Shown here one piece after another: positions 43,391 to 51,929 of a stretch of DNA of 64,000 nt. The translations under genes and the position numbers were made by a program. The stretch comes from Pedobacter psychroterrae. GTDB lineage: Bacteria; Bacteroidota; Bacteroidia; Sphingobacteriales; Sphingobacteriaceae. Under the pieces are notes generated by a model that made no database searches, was not told the origin of the DNA, and saw only the letters and a program-made list of their open reading frames with translations. Where the stretch lies: positions 1-64,000 of the forward strand of contig NZ_SJSL01000001.1 of NCBI RefSeq assembly GCF_004331695.1, written 5' to 3'. Position 1 is the first letter of the stretch. Every line of letters begins with the position of its first letter.

Positions 43391-46300
43391 ATGAAAAGAT
43401 TCTTTACAAAATTATCTGTTTTAACTTTTCTATGTTTCCTTTGTATGAACGCCGCATTGGCACAGAACATCACGGTATCTGGTACAGTTACCGATGGAGG
43501 CGACAAGACTCCGCTACCAGGTGTAGGTGTTCAGGTAAAGGGAACCCAGACAGGAACGACAACAGATGCATCGGGTAAATTCGCATTGAGTGCCCCGGCA
43601 AACGCAACACTGATTTTCACCTACATTGGGTATACCACCCAGGAAGTATTGGTAAACAATCAAACAACTATCAGCATCGAACTGGCGGAATCCGCTCAGG
43701 ATCTGGAAGCAGTCGTGGTGGTTGGTTATGGAACCCAAAGAAAAATTGACGTAACTGGATCGGTTGCAACCGTGAAGGGCGAAGAGATTTCTAAACAGGC
43801 TTCAACAAATGCCCTCAGCGCCTTACAAGGAAAGGTTGCTGGTGTACAGATCACCAATTCCGGATCTCCAGGCTCCTCCCCCACCATTAGAATAAGGGGT
43901 GTAGGATCGGTATACGGAAGTGTGAACCCGCTTTATGTAGTTGACGGTGTTTGGTATGACGACATCAGTTTTCTAAATCCAAATGACATTGAGAATATGT
44001 CGATCCTGAAAGATGCCTCAAGTCAGTCCATCTATGGGGTGAGAGCAGCGAATGGGGTAGTACTCATTACTACAAAAACAGGAAAAGGCAATATCAGCAT
44101 CAACTATGATGGTTATGTAGGTTATCAGAATGTCACTAACCAGGTAGAGATGGCTAACGCAAGCGAGTATGCAACCTTGGTGAATGAGCAGGCGGGTGCA
44201 ACGCAGTTTCCAGATCCTTCCATGTTTGGAGAAGGAACAAACTGGTTCAATGTAATATTCAGAGATGCCCTGCAAACAGCCCACAATGTTACTGTTGGAG
44301 GTGCGACTGAAAAAGCGACGTATAACTTCTCACTAGGCTACCTTAAGCAAGAAGGAATTGTAAAACGGAATGACTTCGAAAGAATTTCAGCCAGATTTAA
44401 CGGAAGCTATCAGGCAACAAATTTCCTGAAATTAGGTTATAACGCAGCCGTCCAGCAAAACGGCACAGCTGATATGCCTGGCGGTATCATTTATAAAGCA
44501 TTCACCGCGGCTCCAGTAGTACCGCAATTTTACCAGGATGGAACGTATGGTGATCCAAACGATTTTCCTATTGGAAATGCAACAAATAATCCAAGAGCAC
44601 AGCTTGACTTCTTCAAACAAAACTCTAAAAACTATAGGGTAACCGGGAACGTATTTGCAGAGGCAAAAATATTACCTGAGTTGACCTTTAAGACAAGTTT
44701 CGGTGGAGAGTTCGGTCAGGCAGAAGTACTAGGTTACAATCAGGTATACATCGCAACTGTCGCACAAAGAAATGACATCAGCCAGTTGAATATCACCAAA
44801 GGTGATACAAGAAACTGGATATTGGAGAATACCCTAACCTTTGACAAGTTGTTTGGCGATCATAAACTAACACTATTAGCCGGACAGACTGCACAGCGTC
44901 AAAAGTTCTATGAACTTACTGCCAGCGCTAGAAATGTTCCGTACAATACTGACGGAGATTTATACTTGTCATTAGGTCCTATTGATGAAGATAATCCAAG
45001 GACGATAACTGATAAAGGAGCTTTAGCTACCTACACTTCCTATTTCAGTAGGGTAAACTATGCTTTTAAAGGTAAGTACCTGCTTAATGCTTCTATCCGT
45101 GCGGATGGATCATCAAAATTCTCTGGTGATCAACGCTGGGGTTACTTTCCTGCAATTGGAGCAGGTTGGGTGATTAGCGAAGAAGGATTCATGAAAGATC
45201 AGACTACGCTGAACTCTTTAAAGTTGAAAGCAAGTTGGGGTAAAGTAGGTAATGCGGGTGTTCCTGCCAACCTATCTACGCTGCTTATCAATCAGGGACC
45301 CAAGTTCACTGCTATTATTGGCGGACAGCCTCAACCAGGAGCGAATATCACGTCTATCGTTCCCCCATTGACCTATTGGGAACGAGGTGTTGGAACGGAC
45401 ATAGGACTTGAAGGTACAGCTTTGGACAATAAACTGAATTTTGAGCTGGACGTTTACGAGAAAAGGACAGAACAAGGAATTTTCAGGATTCCGGTGCTGA
45501 CATCGATCGGTCTTGATGACGCTGTTATCATCGGGAACCAGGCTACTTACCGCAACAGAGGCATTGAAGTTTCTGTTGGATACGGAGATAAAAGCGAAAG
45601 CGGCTTTGGTTATAACATCAGTGGAAATTTTAGTTTGAACAACAATAAGGTGACTGAGACTGTAACTGGAGGTAACCCTATTTACTCAGGAGGAGCATCC
45701 TCGACAGGTGGTCAGTTGAGTACACGTACAATTGTTGGACAGCCTATCGGGCAGTTCTTCGGGCTTCAGGTTGCTGGTATATTCCAGACGCCTGAGGAAA
45801 TAGCAGCGTCGTTGCAGAAGGCAGCAAAGCCTGGAGATTTCAGGTATGTTGACACCAACAACGATGGAGCGATTGACGCTAAAGACAGGGTGGTACTAGG
45901 TAATCCGAATCCTAAATATACTTTTGGCCTAAATACTGGCTTTAGTTATAAGAATTTTGATTTGGCTGTAGATGTTCAGGGAGTTGCTGGTGTACAGGTT
46001 TATAATGCCAATAAAGGCTTGAGATTTGGTTCTGAAAACTTCAGTAAGGACTTCTATGACAACAGATGGCATGGTGCTGGCACTTCTGATTCTTACCCGT
46101 CGGCGAACATTGGGGGTGGTGACAACTACAAGCCAAATTCATGGTATGTGGAAGATGGAAGCTATTTGCGAATCAGAAATATTCAATTAGGATATACCCT
46201 AAACAATGCATTGCTTACCAAATGGGGAGCGCAGCGACTTAGAGTTTTTGCTGATGCGCAAAATGCCTTTAATTTTTTCAAATACAAAGGGTTTACCCCA

Positions 46301-46396
46301 GAGATTACCAATACCAGTCCTATTGAATCTGGAATCGACAATGGCATTTATCCACTTTCGGCGACTTATAGAATTGGTTTGAATGTTTCATTTTAA
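43391..46396 (+). CDS. SusC/RagA TonB-linked outer-membrane transporter
   Basis: A 1001-residue outer-membrane transporter. It has a signal peptide (25 residues ending AALAQ) and a carboxypeptidase-regulatory-like domain (about 27-105). The SusC signature region EAVVVVGYGTQRKIDVTGSV follows, then a plug domain (IRIRGVGSVYGSVNPLYVVDG) and a C-terminal beta-barrel ending in Phe (IGLNVSF). It imports oligosaccharides handed over by SusD, powered by TonB. It starts the structural PUL genes, 246 bp after the regulator; that gap shows no clear standard promoter. Substrate is inferred from the enzymes downstream. Confidence 0.95.
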   Translation: MKRFFTKLSVLTFLCFLCMNAALAQNITVSGTVTDGGDKTPLPGVGVQVKGTQTGTTTDASGKFALSAPANATLIFTYIGYTTQEVLVNNQTTISIELAESAQDLEAVVVVGYGTQRKIDVTGSVATVKGEEISKQASTNALSALQGKVAGVQITNSGSPGSSPTIRIRGVGSVYGSVNPLYVVDGVWYDDISFLNPNDIENMSILKDASSQSIYGVRAANGVVLITTKTGKGNISINYDGYVGYQNVTNQVEMANASEYATLVNEQAGATQFPDPSMFGEGTNWFNVIFRDALQTAHNVTVGGATEKATYNFSLGYLKQEGIVKRNDFERISARFNGSYQATNFLKLGYNAAVQQNGTADMPGGIIYKAFTAAPVVPQFYQDGTYGDPNDFPIGNATNNPRAQLDFFKQNSKNYRVTGNVFAEAKILPELTFKTSFGGEFGQAEVLGYNQVYIATVAQRNDISQLNITKGDTRNWILENTLTFDKLFGDHKLTLLAGQTAQRQKFYELTASARNVPYNTDGDLYLSLGPIDEDNPRTITDKGALATYTSYFSRVNYAFKGKYLLNASIRADGSSKFSGDQRWGYFPAIGAGWVISEEGFMKDQTTLNSLKLKASWGKVGNAGVPANLSTLLINQGPKFTAIIGGQPQPGANITSIVPPLTYWERGVGTDIGLEGTALDNKLNFELDVYEKRTEQGIFRIPVLTSIGLDDAVIIGNQATYRNRGIEVSVGYGDKSESGFGYNISGNFSLNNNKVTETVTGGNPIYSGGASSTGGQLSTRTIVGQPIGQFFGLQVAGIFQTPEEIAASLQKAAKPGDFRYVDTNNDGAIDAKDRVVLGNPNPKYTFGLNTGFSYKNFDLAVDVQGVAGVQVYNANKGLRFGSENFSKDFYDNRWHGAGTSDSYPSANIGGGDNYKPNSWYVEDGSYLRIRNIQLGYTLNNALLTKWGAQRLRVFADAQNAFNFFKYKGFTPEITNTSPIESGIDNGIYPLSATYRIGLNVSF

Positions 46397-46407
46397 TAAT
46401 TATAACG

Positions 46408-47898
46408 ATGATATCTATCAATAAAATCAACATATACAAACCTCTTGGTGTATTACTAATCGCAGCATTGGTAACTACTCAAGGTTGTAAGAAGAGCTTT
46501 TTAGATGTACCTCCTCAAGGTCAGCAGGAAGCCACACAATTCTGGGTATCTCCCGAAGATGCAACGAAGGGTGTAAATTCTATGTATGCAAATCTGCGGA
46601 CATGGGAGAACACTGCATTTGCTCCCATGGGAGTCGAGAGTCTTGGTTCTGATGAAGCTGAAAAAGGTAGTACAGCAGGTGATGCAACATTTTTTAATGC
46701 ATTTGACGATTTCTCGCTTTCTTCTACAGAAGGACAGGTTAAAGATCTTTGGAAAGGTCAATACCAGAACATTAACCTGGCCAATCAGGTGTTGGACAAT
46801 ATTCCCAACATCAATATGGACGCAACGCTAAAAAACAGATATTTAGCTGAAGCAAAGTTCGTTAGGGCCTACTCCTATTTTCGTTTAGTAAGAGCATTCG
46901 GTGATGTCCCTTTGAGGCTAACTGTCCCTAAAGACGCTAGCGAGTACAATCTTCCGCGCGCACCCGCCACACAGATTTGGGCAGCTATTGAGAAAGACCT
47001 CGAAGAAGCTGCTGCTGTATTGCCGCAAACTTATGGTCCGACTGATATAGGCCGTGCTACCAAAGGCGCAGCCAAAGGGATCCATGCTAAAGCAGCATTG
47101 TATCAGAAGAAATGGGACCTTGTTTTGTCATTGACCAATGAACTTATGACAATGGGTTATTCCCTATTGCCAAATTATGAAGCCTTATTCAGAGTGCCTA
47201 ACGAAAACAGTTCTGAGTCGGTATTTGAAATTCAAAGTCAGAAAATACCTTCTATCACTGGCGCAACAACTAGCCAGTACGCTCAAATTCAGGGAGTAAA
47301 GGGAGTTTCATGGGGTGGCTGGGGCTTTAATACACCTACGCAGGTGTTGGCCGCTGCCTTTGAACCCGGAGATCCGAGAAGAGACGCTACCATCCTTTTT
47401 GCCGGAGAAACTACTCCTCAGGGAGATGTGGTTCCTGACATAGTTGGTAATCCAAGAATGTATAACCAGAAAGCATATGTGCCATCGAGCTACTGGCAAT
47501 CTGGGTTTAATGAGGGAGCTGATCAGAATATCAGGGTTTTGCGCTATGCTGATGTATTGCTAATGAATGCAGAAGCTGCAAATGAACTGGGGAACACCCC
47601 TCTGGCACTGGCCTCTTTGGAGCAGGTGAGGAAACGTGCGAGACAAGGAAGCTCTACCATTTTACCTGCAGTGACTACTACTGACAAAACTGCCCTCCGA
47701 CTTGCCATCTGGCATGAGCGAAGGGTTGAGCTCGCCATGGAGTATGACCGTTTCTTTGACGTGATTCGTCAGGGTCGTGGCGTAGAGGTATTTGGACCGA
47801 AAGGGTTTAAAGCAAACAGAAGTGAACTGATGCCAGTACCTTCTGATGAAATTGACCTGAGTGTAGGTGTGTTAACACAAAATCCTGGATACAATTAA
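46408..47898 (+). CDS. SusD/RagB surface glycan-binding lipoprotein
   Basis: A 496-residue lipoprotein with lipobox TTQGC (Cys27). It has the helical tetratricopeptide-like SusD fold (NRYLAEAKFVRAYSYFRLVR is the family signature) and a C-terminal region with VRKRARQGSST and WHERRVELAMEYDRFFDVIR. It caps the SusC barrel and binds glycan at the cell surface. It begins 11 bp after susC, so the pair is co-expressed. Confidence 0.95.
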   Translation: MISINKINIYKPLGVLLIAALVTTQGCKKSFLDVPPQGQQEATQFWVSPEDATKGVNSMYANLRTWENTAFAPMGVESLGSDEAEKGSTAGDATFFNAFDDFSLSSTEGQVKDLWKGQYQNINLANQVLDNIPNINMDATLKNRYLAEAKFVRAYSYFRLVRAFGDVPLRLTVPKDASEYNLPRAPATQIWAAIEKDLEEAAAVLPQTYGPTDIGRATKGAAKGIHAKAALYQKKWDLVLSLTNELMTMGYSLLPNYEALFRVPNENSSESVFEIQSQKIPSITGATTSQYAQIQGVKGVSWGGWGFNTPTQVLAAAFEPGDPRRDATILFAGETTPQGDVVPDIVGNPRMYNQKAYVPSSYWQSGFNEGADQNIRVLRYADVLLMNAEAANELGNTPLALASLEQVRKRARQGSSTILPAVTTTDKTALRLAIWHERRVELAMEYDRFFDVIRQGRGVEVFGPKGFKANRSELMPVPSDEIDLSVGVLTQNPGYN

Positions 47899-47909
47899 AC
47901 CAAAACATC

Positions 47910-48767
47910 ATGAAAGTATTTAAAAATAATATAAAAATAATGCTGACAGGATTGGCGCTGACTATTGCGATGTCATCGTGCCAGGAGGAAGCAAATGACT
48001 ATGCCCCTCAGCAACCAGCGATAGATGGTTATGTGTTTTCTAACGAAGTAGCACCTGAAAGCCTGGTGGCCCACTGGGGTTTTGAAAACAATGTCAAAGA
48101 AGAAAAAAGCGGAGCCGAAGGAACCGCAACCAATACCTCATTTGCTGTTGGAATTAAAGGTCAGGCCTACAAAGGCAGTTCGACAGGATTTGTGGCTTAT
48201 GAAACAACCCCAGGTAACAACTTAAAAGATCTGAAAAGCTTTACCACCACTCTTTGGATAAAAACGGATAAACATGATGGGGGTGCACAAGCTGTATTTA
48301 TGCTGCCAAGGACCAGTGATTTCTGGGGCAATATGTTTGTCATGATAGAGGGCAACAATACCACTGAAGACAAAATGCTGATTAAAATTGGCTATGGCGG
48401 ACAATGGGCTGAATTAACCGGTGACCTTAGAGTGACTGGTATATATGGAAAGTGGGCACACCTTGCGTTTTCATACAATGCAGGAACATCAAAATTTGCC
48501 ATGTACGTAAATGGATCTGCTTTAACACTTCCTGCTGGTATAACTGACAGAAAAAATGGGAGTAACCCATTAGGTGACTTAACACTCCCTGATGCTTCAA
48601 AATTTGTAATCGGGGCGTTTCAACAGCAATTAGGAGCGCCATGGGGCACAGCGGATGGCTGGATGTTGCCTTACACCGGTATACTTGACGAGTTACGTAT
48701 CTACAATAAAGCACTTTCTGCTAAAGAAGTAGGAGCTATTTATAAGTTGGAGACTAAGGGAAGATAA
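47910..48767 (+). CDS. LamG-domain surface lipoprotein
   Basis: A 285-residue lipoprotein with lipobox AMSSC (Cys24). The rest is a concanavalin A-like LamG jelly roll, with LVAHWGFENNVKEEKSGAEG, FTTTLWIKTDKHDGG and the end ILDELRIYNKALSAKEVGAIY. No catalytic residues are evident, so it is best read as a surface glycan-binding protein (SusE/F-like in role, not in fold). It starts 11 bp after susD and is separated from the enzyme genes by a perfect hairpin. Confidence 0.85.
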   Translation: MKVFKNNIKIMLTGLALTIAMSSCQEEANDYAPQQPAIDGYVFSNEVAPESLVAHWGFENNVKEEKSGAEGTATNTSFAVGIKGQAYKGSSTGFVAYETTPGNNLKDLKSFTTTLWIKTDKHDGGAQAVFMLPRTSDFWGNMFVMIEGNNTTEDKMLIKIGYGGQWAELTGDLRVTGIYGKWAHLAFSYNAGTSKFAMYVNGSALTLPAGITDRKNGSNPLGDLTLPDASKFVIGAFQQQLGAPWGTADGWMLPYTGILDELRIYNKALSAKEVGAIYKLETKGR

Positions 48768-48791
48768 ATATCTCTTTAATCCTGAACCCTA

Positions 48792-48820
48792 ATGTTTGCC
48801 GGTAAGGTACCGGCAAACAT
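48792..48820 (+). promoter_or_regulatory. Perfect 13-bp hairpin inside the PUL operon
   Basis: ATGTTTGCCGGTA (48792-48804) is exactly complementary to TACCGGCAAACAT (48808-48820), with a 3-nt loop and a CTTTT tail. It lies 24 bp after the LamG stop and 23 bp before the next ATG. It could be a leaky terminator or an mRNA stabiliser that keeps susC/susD/LamG levels above the enzyme genes. Confidence 0.75.
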
Positions 48821-48843
48821 CTTTTCATATTGTCATTCTGGTT

Positions 48844-50520
48844 ATGGTCGTTAGATACTACTTTTCTTTATTACTCTTGATACTGATTGGATCCTCATGT
48901 AAAAAAATTAATCAGCCTGGTTCGATTGATCCTCCAGTTGGTCCGCCAGCAGGGTCATTTACTTTTAATGAACTAAAAGTAAATGATGTGTTTAGCGGTT
49001 TTAGCTACTACTCTGTAAACCAAAAGCCTATCATAAAACTTTCATTCTCTGCCGCAATTGATAAAAATACAGTTGCCGCAGGTATTGTAATGAAAAATAA
49101 GGGAAACGTTACCGTTGCACTGGATATCACATATGAGAACAATGACAAAACAATAATCCTTTCTCCTATATCTGCCTTGCAGCCAATTACCATGTATTTT
49201 CTGGATGCACAAACCAGTTTAAAATCAACCGATGGAAGTAAATTACTAAGCCCCATTACCATAAACCTTGTTACTGCTATTGACCCTTCCGATAAGTTTC
49301 CTATAATTTCAGATCAGGAATTACTAACAAAAGTTCAAAGACAAACGTTTAAATACTTTTGGGATTTTGGACATCCTGCAAGCGGAATGGCAAGAGAAAG
49401 GAACACGTCGGGCAACACCGTCACCTCCGGAGGTTCCGGATTTGGAATAATGGCAATTATTACCGGAATAGATCGGGGATTTATAACAAAAGCGGAAGGG
49501 CTTTCCAGAATTCAGAAAATTATTAGTTTTCTAAAGACAGCAGATAGGTTTCATGGAGCATTTCCGCATTGGATAGATGGAAACACAGGAAAAGTTATCC
49601 CATTTAGCCAAAAAGACAATGGCGGGGATTTGGTAGAGACCTCACTCCTTATGCAAGGTTTACTTACTGCTCGCCAATATTTTAGTGAGGAAAATGAAGT
49701 TGAGTCTACTTTAAGATCAGACATAAATGCGCTGTACATAGCAGTAGAATGGGATTGGTATAGAAAGGATAACAGCAATACCTTGTATTGGCATTGGAGC
49801 CCTAATTACAATTGGGACATGAACATGCCGATACGCGGATGGAATGAAGCATTGATTACCTATGTTTTAGCCGCTTCTTCAACCACACATACCATCTCTA
49901 AAACAGTGTATGATAATGGTTGGGCGAACAATGGTGCGATGAAAAACGGAAATACTTATTATGGCGTACAACTTCCACTCGGACCAGCAAGTGGCGGTCC
50001 CCTGTTTTTCTCTCATTACTCTTTTCTTGGCATTAATCCTATTGGACTCACTGACAACTATGCCAATTATGAGACACAGAATAAAGCGCATGCTTTAATC
50101 CAATATAACTATGCAAAAGCTAACCCCAAAAACTACTACGGGTATGGCGAAAACTGTTGGGGCCTGACTGCAAGTGACGACATCAACGGGTATTTAGCAC
50201 ATGAGCCCGCCAATGATAATAGTGTAATTTCCCCAACCGCAGCTCTTTCATCTTTCCCGTATACCCCAGAAGAATCCATGAAGGCACTTAAGTTTTTTTA
50301 TTATAAATTAGGTGATAAGCTTTTCAAGGAATATGGTTTTGTGGATGCCTTTTCTCTGCAACATCAATGGTTTGCCGACTCTACTTTAGCAATAGATCAG
50401 GGCCCAATAATAGTAATGATAGAAAATTACAGAAGCCAACTTCTATGGAACTTATTTATGAGTTGCCCCGAAGTGAAAACAGGAATGAAGAAACTTGGAT
50501 TTAGCAGTCCACATCTCTGA
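48844..50520 (+). CDS. Glycoamylase-domain lipoprotein, GH144-type beta-1,2-glucanase
   Basis: A 558-residue lipoprotein (lipobox GSSC, Cys19). An Ig-like Big_5-type domain (about 37-155: FSAAIDKNTVAAGIVMKN) precedes a glycoamylase (PF10091) catalytic domain from about 160. That domain carries FKYFWDFGHPASGMARER, WHWSPNYNWDMN, NCWGLTASDD and AIDQGPIIVMIENYRS. This domain defines GH144, whose characterised members degrade beta-1,2-glucan. The frame opens with TTG in the hairpin, but the ATG at 48844 directly precedes the lipoprotein signal. It probably acts as a cell-surface endo-enzyme. Confidence 0.85.
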   Translation: MVVRYYFSLLLLILIGSSCKKINQPGSIDPPVGPPAGSFTFNELKVNDVFSGFSYYSVNQKPIIKLSFSAAIDKNTVAAGIVMKNKGNVTVALDITYENNDKTIILSPISALQPITMYFLDAQTSLKSTDGSKLLSPITINLVTAIDPSDKFPIISDQELLTKVQRQTFKYFWDFGHPASGMARERNTSGNTVTSGGSGFGIMAIITGIDRGFITKAEGLSRIQKIISFLKTADRFHGAFPHWIDGNTGKVIPFSQKDNGGDLVETSLLMQGLLTARQYFSEENEVESTLRSDINALYIAVEWDWYRKDNSNTLYWHWSPNYNWDMNMPIRGWNEALITYVLAASSTTHTISKTVYDNGWANNGAMKNGNTYYGVQLPLGPASGGPLFFSHYSFLGINPIGLTDNYANYETQNKAHALIQYNYAKANPKNYYGYGENCWGLTASDDINGYLAHEPANDNSVISPTAALSSFPYTPEESMKALKFFYYKLGDKLFKEYGFVDAFSLQHQWFADSTLAIDQGPIIVMIENYRSQLLWNLFMSCPEVKTGMKKLGFSSPHL

Positions 50521-50570
50521 CTTAATATTTGACAAAAAAGCCTTATAGTATCCAGATGAATCTTTTTATT

Positions 50571-51926
50571 ATGAAAACTACGCACCTAATTGCCATTCTT
50601 CTCCCTTTTTGCATAGTGTCTTCCACTTTTGAGACTTCGGCTCAGCAAAACAAAAAAGGCAAAGATCAGATCAAACCTGAACTAGGCATTAAAAAGGGCC
50701 TTACGGATGACCAACTATTGGACTTGGTGCAAAAGCAAACTTTCAGATACTTTTGGGACTTTGGGCACCCAGTTAGCGGCATGGCGCGAGAACGCAGTAA
50801 CCGTTCTTTTGATTATGGAGAAGAGGTGGTCACTACAGGAGGCACAGGTTTCGGTGTTATGGCGATGATTGTAGCAGCCGAGCGCAAGTTCATTACACGT
50901 GAACAGGCTGCAGATCGCACGAAAAAAATAGTCGACTTTTTGTGGAAGGCCGATATGTTTCATGGTGCTTTCCCACACTGGCTTAATGGCGAAACAGGAA
51001 AAGTGATCCGTTTCAGCCAAAAGGACGATGGGGCAGACATCGTAGAAACTTCCTTGTTATTTCAGGGTTTATTGACTGCCCGTCAATATTACACAGCAGA
51101 TAATCCTATCGAAAACGATATTAGAAATAAAATATTATGGTTGTGGGAGGGTATAGAATGGAGTTGGTTCACTCAAAACCAAAATGTACTTTATTGGCAT
51201 TGGAGCCCGAACAATGGCTGGAGTATGAACCATCAGATAAAGGGATGGAACGAATGTATGATCACCTATGTGCTGGCGGCCTCATCTCCAAAATTCCCAA
51301 TCAACAAACGCGTGTATGATGATGGATACGCCAATAACAACACCTATTTTAATGGGCGTAAATTTAATGACATTACCTTACCCCTGGGTTTTGACTATGG
51401 AGGCCCGCTTTTCTTTTCGCATTATTCATTCCTTGGCCTGGACCCCCGGGGTTTAAAAGACAATAAAACAGATTACTGGGAACAAAACAAAAACCATACG
51501 CTTATCAACAGGGCCTACTGCATTGAAAATCCTAAAAAATTTAAAGGTTACGGTGCTAACAGCTGGGGCTTAACTGCCAGCGACAGCTGGATTGGATATG
51601 CTGCTCACTCTCCAACAGAAGACCTGGGCGTAATATCACCAACCGCAGCGTTATCAGCTTTCCCATATACACCAGAACATTCAATGGAAGCATTAAAGCA
51701 TTTTTATTATGAAAAAGGCGACAAACTTTGGGGTGAATATGGCTTTATTGATGCCTTTAGTGAAGAAAAAGACTGGTATGCGAAATCCAATCTGGCTATA
51801 GATCAGGGGCCGATCATTGTGATGATAGAGAACCACCGCAGTGGCTTACTATGGAAATTATTTATGAGCAGCCCGGATGTAAAACGCGGCCTCAAAACCC
51901 TGGGATTCACAAGCCCTAATTTGTAA
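50571..51926 (+). CDS. Second glycoamylase-domain enzyme, GH144-type, periplasmic
   Basis: A 451-residue enzyme closely related to the preceding gene over the catalytic domain (FRYFWDFGHPVSGMARERS, WHWSPNNGWSMN, NSWGLTASDSW, AIDQGPIIVMIENHRS). It lacks the Ig-like domain and has a cleavable signal peptide (MKTTHLIAILLPFCIVSSTFETSAQ) instead of a lipobox, so it is probably periplasmic. The ATG at 50571 is chosen over upstream TTG and ATG codons because it starts the signal peptide. Family members include endo-glucanases and a sophorose-releasing exo-enzyme; a division of labour with the first copy is likely. Confidence 0.86.
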   Translation: MKTTHLIAILLPFCIVSSTFETSAQQNKKGKDQIKPELGIKKGLTDDQLLDLVQKQTFRYFWDFGHPVSGMARERSNRSFDYGEEVVTTGGTGFGVMAMIVAAERKFITREQAADRTKKIVDFLWKADMFHGAFPHWLNGETGKVIRFSQKDDGADIVETSLLFQGLLTARQYYTADNPIENDIRNKILWLWEGIEWSWFTQNQNVLYWHWSPNNGWSMNHQIKGWNECMITYVLAASSPKFPINKRVYDDGYANNNTYFNGRKFNDITLPLGFDYGGPLFFSHYSFLGLDPRGLKDNKTDYWEQNKNHTLINRAYCIENPKKFKGYGANSWGLTASDSWIGYAAHSPTEDLGVISPTAALSAFPYTPEHSMEALKHFYYEKGDKLWGEYGFIDAFSEEKDWYAKSNLAIDQGPIIVMIENHRSGLLWKLFMSSPDVKRGLKTLGFTSPNL

Positions 51927-51929
51927 ATA

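Noticed and set aside
48844..51926. Starch glucoamylases
   Set aside because: The glycoamylase Pfam name is misleading; characterised relatives with this domain act on beta-1,2-glucan, and no alpha-glucan enzymes (GH13, GH31, GH97) are in the locus.
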